In this document: piece after piece, positions 53,401 through 56,400 of the stretch
Layout of the letters: every line of letters begins with the position of its first letter
Position numbering within the stretch: the stretch's first letter is position 1
From: Macrostomum hystrix
Lineage: Eukaryota; Platyhelminthes; Macrostomidae
DNA: 64,000 nucleotides
Direction of reading: 5' to 3'
NCBI GenBank assembly: GCA_950097015.1
Contig: CATNEN010000031.1
Span: forward strand, 1,674,001-1,738,000
Position numbers and translations under genes: made by a program
Notes under the pieces: generated by a model
Database searches by the model: none
What the model saw: the letters and a program-made list of their open reading frames with translations, nothing else
What the model was told of the DNA's origin: nothing

Positions 53401-56400
53401 TTAGTGCTCGGGTAATTGCATTAGCATTAGCTCGGGTAATTGAAGATGGGTGTGGCGTCTTCCTGGCGACATTTCGCTGGCTCCTGAGCACACACTCACA
53501 CAGATGTAAGACCTGGAGGTCTGGAGTTCGAATCTTTCCCTATTGTTTTAGTTTCCACTCAGCCGAGAAATGGGTACTAGAATTTGCTAGGGAAGAAATT
53601 TGTGCTGTGAGAAGCCTTTTTGGAAGCTGTGCCTGTGCCACTGTTCTTTCTAACACAGTTCAACCTCATTTCAGGAAGCCACACGCGTGCAAGCGCATGC
53701 AGATTGTTGAATTTAAGAGACAGAAATTAGTCGACTGTGTTGTGGACACTGTTTTACATCGGCGTCCACCAAATCACGCAGGCCAGAATGAGGCGGTCGG
53801 TGTAATTAGATGCGTAGCACGCGTCCACCATCCCTTCTACCTGATTTTTGTGCACTACGGCAAATTGCGGAACCCCAATAAAAATCTGAAGGACCCACAC
53901 CATGGTCTTTCTTCGTGGTCACGGTCACGCTTGCACAGGTGTGTTCCATGCCTATGGCAAGCAATGATTGCCAGGCTTAAAAGCCTCATAGGGTGTCTCC
54001 TTATAGCTGGTCAGGGGGAGAATTGGGGTCAAATTGGATCCTAAAATTTCTTAGAAAATGGTTCTAGCTCTAACAAGCAAAGGCTTTTTAGTGGCGCACT
54101 AGAAGCAATTGGCTAGTTGGTTAAAAGGCGTTCTTATCTGTGCGCTATCTGCTTATCTCTTACGCATAGGTATCTTATTTCCAAGTTCTAGGCTTCATTC
54201 AGTTAAACGATTTTAAGTCTACCAACTTATTCAATACCTTCCGACTTCACAAGGGTAAGAAACAAAAGAAAACGGAGCCCCTTTGTGCTATGATAAACTT
54301 TGTGAGTCATTAATTTGGCCGATAGTTAAATAACTGAAGACCAATACTTTGAATTGAAATAAAGGAGAAGGCACGAAGGCCAAACATTTATGGACAGCAA
54401 GAGAGGGAACGAGATTATCTGAGACGTCAGACGCGAGATGCAACGACTATGGAGCTATGCAGAGAAGCCACTAAGCAGCTGCCCTGTTCCAACACGGCCT
54501 GTTTCTGCAGCGAAAAGGCTGACAGTCATCACGCTGTCTGCTCACCACCCCCTACTTAGTTATTCGCCAGGATCGGGCGGGACATCTGGCAGGAGGGGTC
54601 CCGGAGAGTATATAAGCATAGCATCGAGTGGGAGAATAAGAGCTCGGAGAACTGGGAAACGGCCGGCACAATAAGTGGGGGAGGGCGACTGCCCTCGCTC
54701 TGGCCAGTGTGAGTCATGCGCGCACGCACACATCAGAGTCGAGTAGATTGGAAAATAAGAAAAGAGGCCAGAAAGAAAGCAATGAACAAACTGAACACCG
54801 TTTTTCAAGGGTTCTCTTTTGTGTAGGATGAAATGGTCGCAGACTCAAATTTTAAACTAAAACTGGCATTTAAGAACTCACCAGTCTGATCAATAGTGAA
54901 TCGGCCCAATCCGCTGCCCGCAGTGATTACGTAGCCAACCTGTACAGTGTCGGAACCAGCGATAGCAGCAACATTCGGGTATATTGTTGTGTTGATGCGA
55001 CCGACTAGCGAGCTAACATTGACATCTTCGCGCAAAGAGAATGAGTACACAGCTTCGGAGAAGATAATGTACACTGGCGGCGGAGACGCTGGTATTACAC
55101 TAATGCTTAGAAAGATTTTGTTCTCCTTTGGTGATAGGGCACAGTCTTTGGCCTTCACAAATAAAGAATACTGCATAGCTGACAGTGGCTTGGCCAGGTA
55201 CAAGCACCCGGAGTCCTGGTCGATTACAAAATGAGAGAGCACACTAGATGGACCAGAAAGACTATATTCAATGCGGCCATTGTCTCCCGAGTCGCTGTCT
55301 ATGGCAATTAGTCTAGTAAGAAAAGAATTGACAGGAATGTCTTCGCTAACAGTGAGCGCATGCCTATAGCCATCCTGACCAGGGCTCATTGTGATGAAAG
55401 TGGGTGCATGGTCATTCTCGTCATCAATGTTGACGCGAAAGTGTAGCTCGGAGCTGAGCTCCGGGTGGCCGCTGTCGTGGGCGCGCACCAGCAGATCGTA
55501 GGTGGAAACATACTCTCGGTCTAGTAGGTCGCGCGAGGCTGTGCGCAGGACGCCAGTGTTCGAGTCTATTGAAAACGCGTTAGTGTCGCTAACACTGAAC
55601 CGAACAATTCCATTCGAACCAGCGTCCGGATCTGTAGCTGAGAATCTATTAACTTCTGTACCGATCGGTGTGTCTTCCGCGATCCGAACATCGAAAATCG
55701 ATGCAGCGAATTGCGGCTTATTGTCGTTAACGTCTAAGACACGTATCATTATATTAGCCAAAGTGGAGCAATAACTCGGCTCGCCCATATCGCACACGGT
55801 TACGTTGAGCATGTAAGTTTCACGCTTCTCTCGATCCAGTTCATTTAGCACAATCAGGCTGACACGCCGAGAGCTGCTACCGTCGTCAAATTCGCTGCCC
55901 GAAACAGTTGCGGGTCCCTCACTGAGATTGAAAGCGTAGCCAGCATTTCCAGAATCGATGTGAAATTGTAGCCTACCATTGTAGGAAGCGTACGAATCCT
56001 TGTCCTCGGCTATAAAGCTGGCCACAGTCTCACCTATTTTAACATTCTCAGGAGCGCTGAAAGTTGACACTACGGCATTCAGTGATGGCTGGCGATTAGG
56101 CACGTGGTTGGCGAAAGAACGCGACTGCAAAGACTCAAACACTCGAACAGAGACTTCATGACTATTGCGTGCCTTTCTATTGGCCTCACTTAACTGAGAC
56201 ACACTGCGAACGTGCTTAACGCAGCGCCTTCTGCTGACACTGTAGTGTAAATTGTCTAGGATATTGAATCGAACTCGCAGCTTGGGAGACTCACGGCCCG
56301 CACGGTCGGTAGCAACAATGTACATGACAATCTGGTCGTCTCTAACTTTTGTCAGGTCGCAGACTAGCTTTAGATTTCCAGTAGTGCTAATTATAGTGAA

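Noticed and set aside
53352-54044. Plus-strand 230-aa ORF in cadherin intron 1
   Set aside because: It starts within SINE A/B sequence, has no recognisable domain and shows no splice or promoter context. It would need expression evidence.
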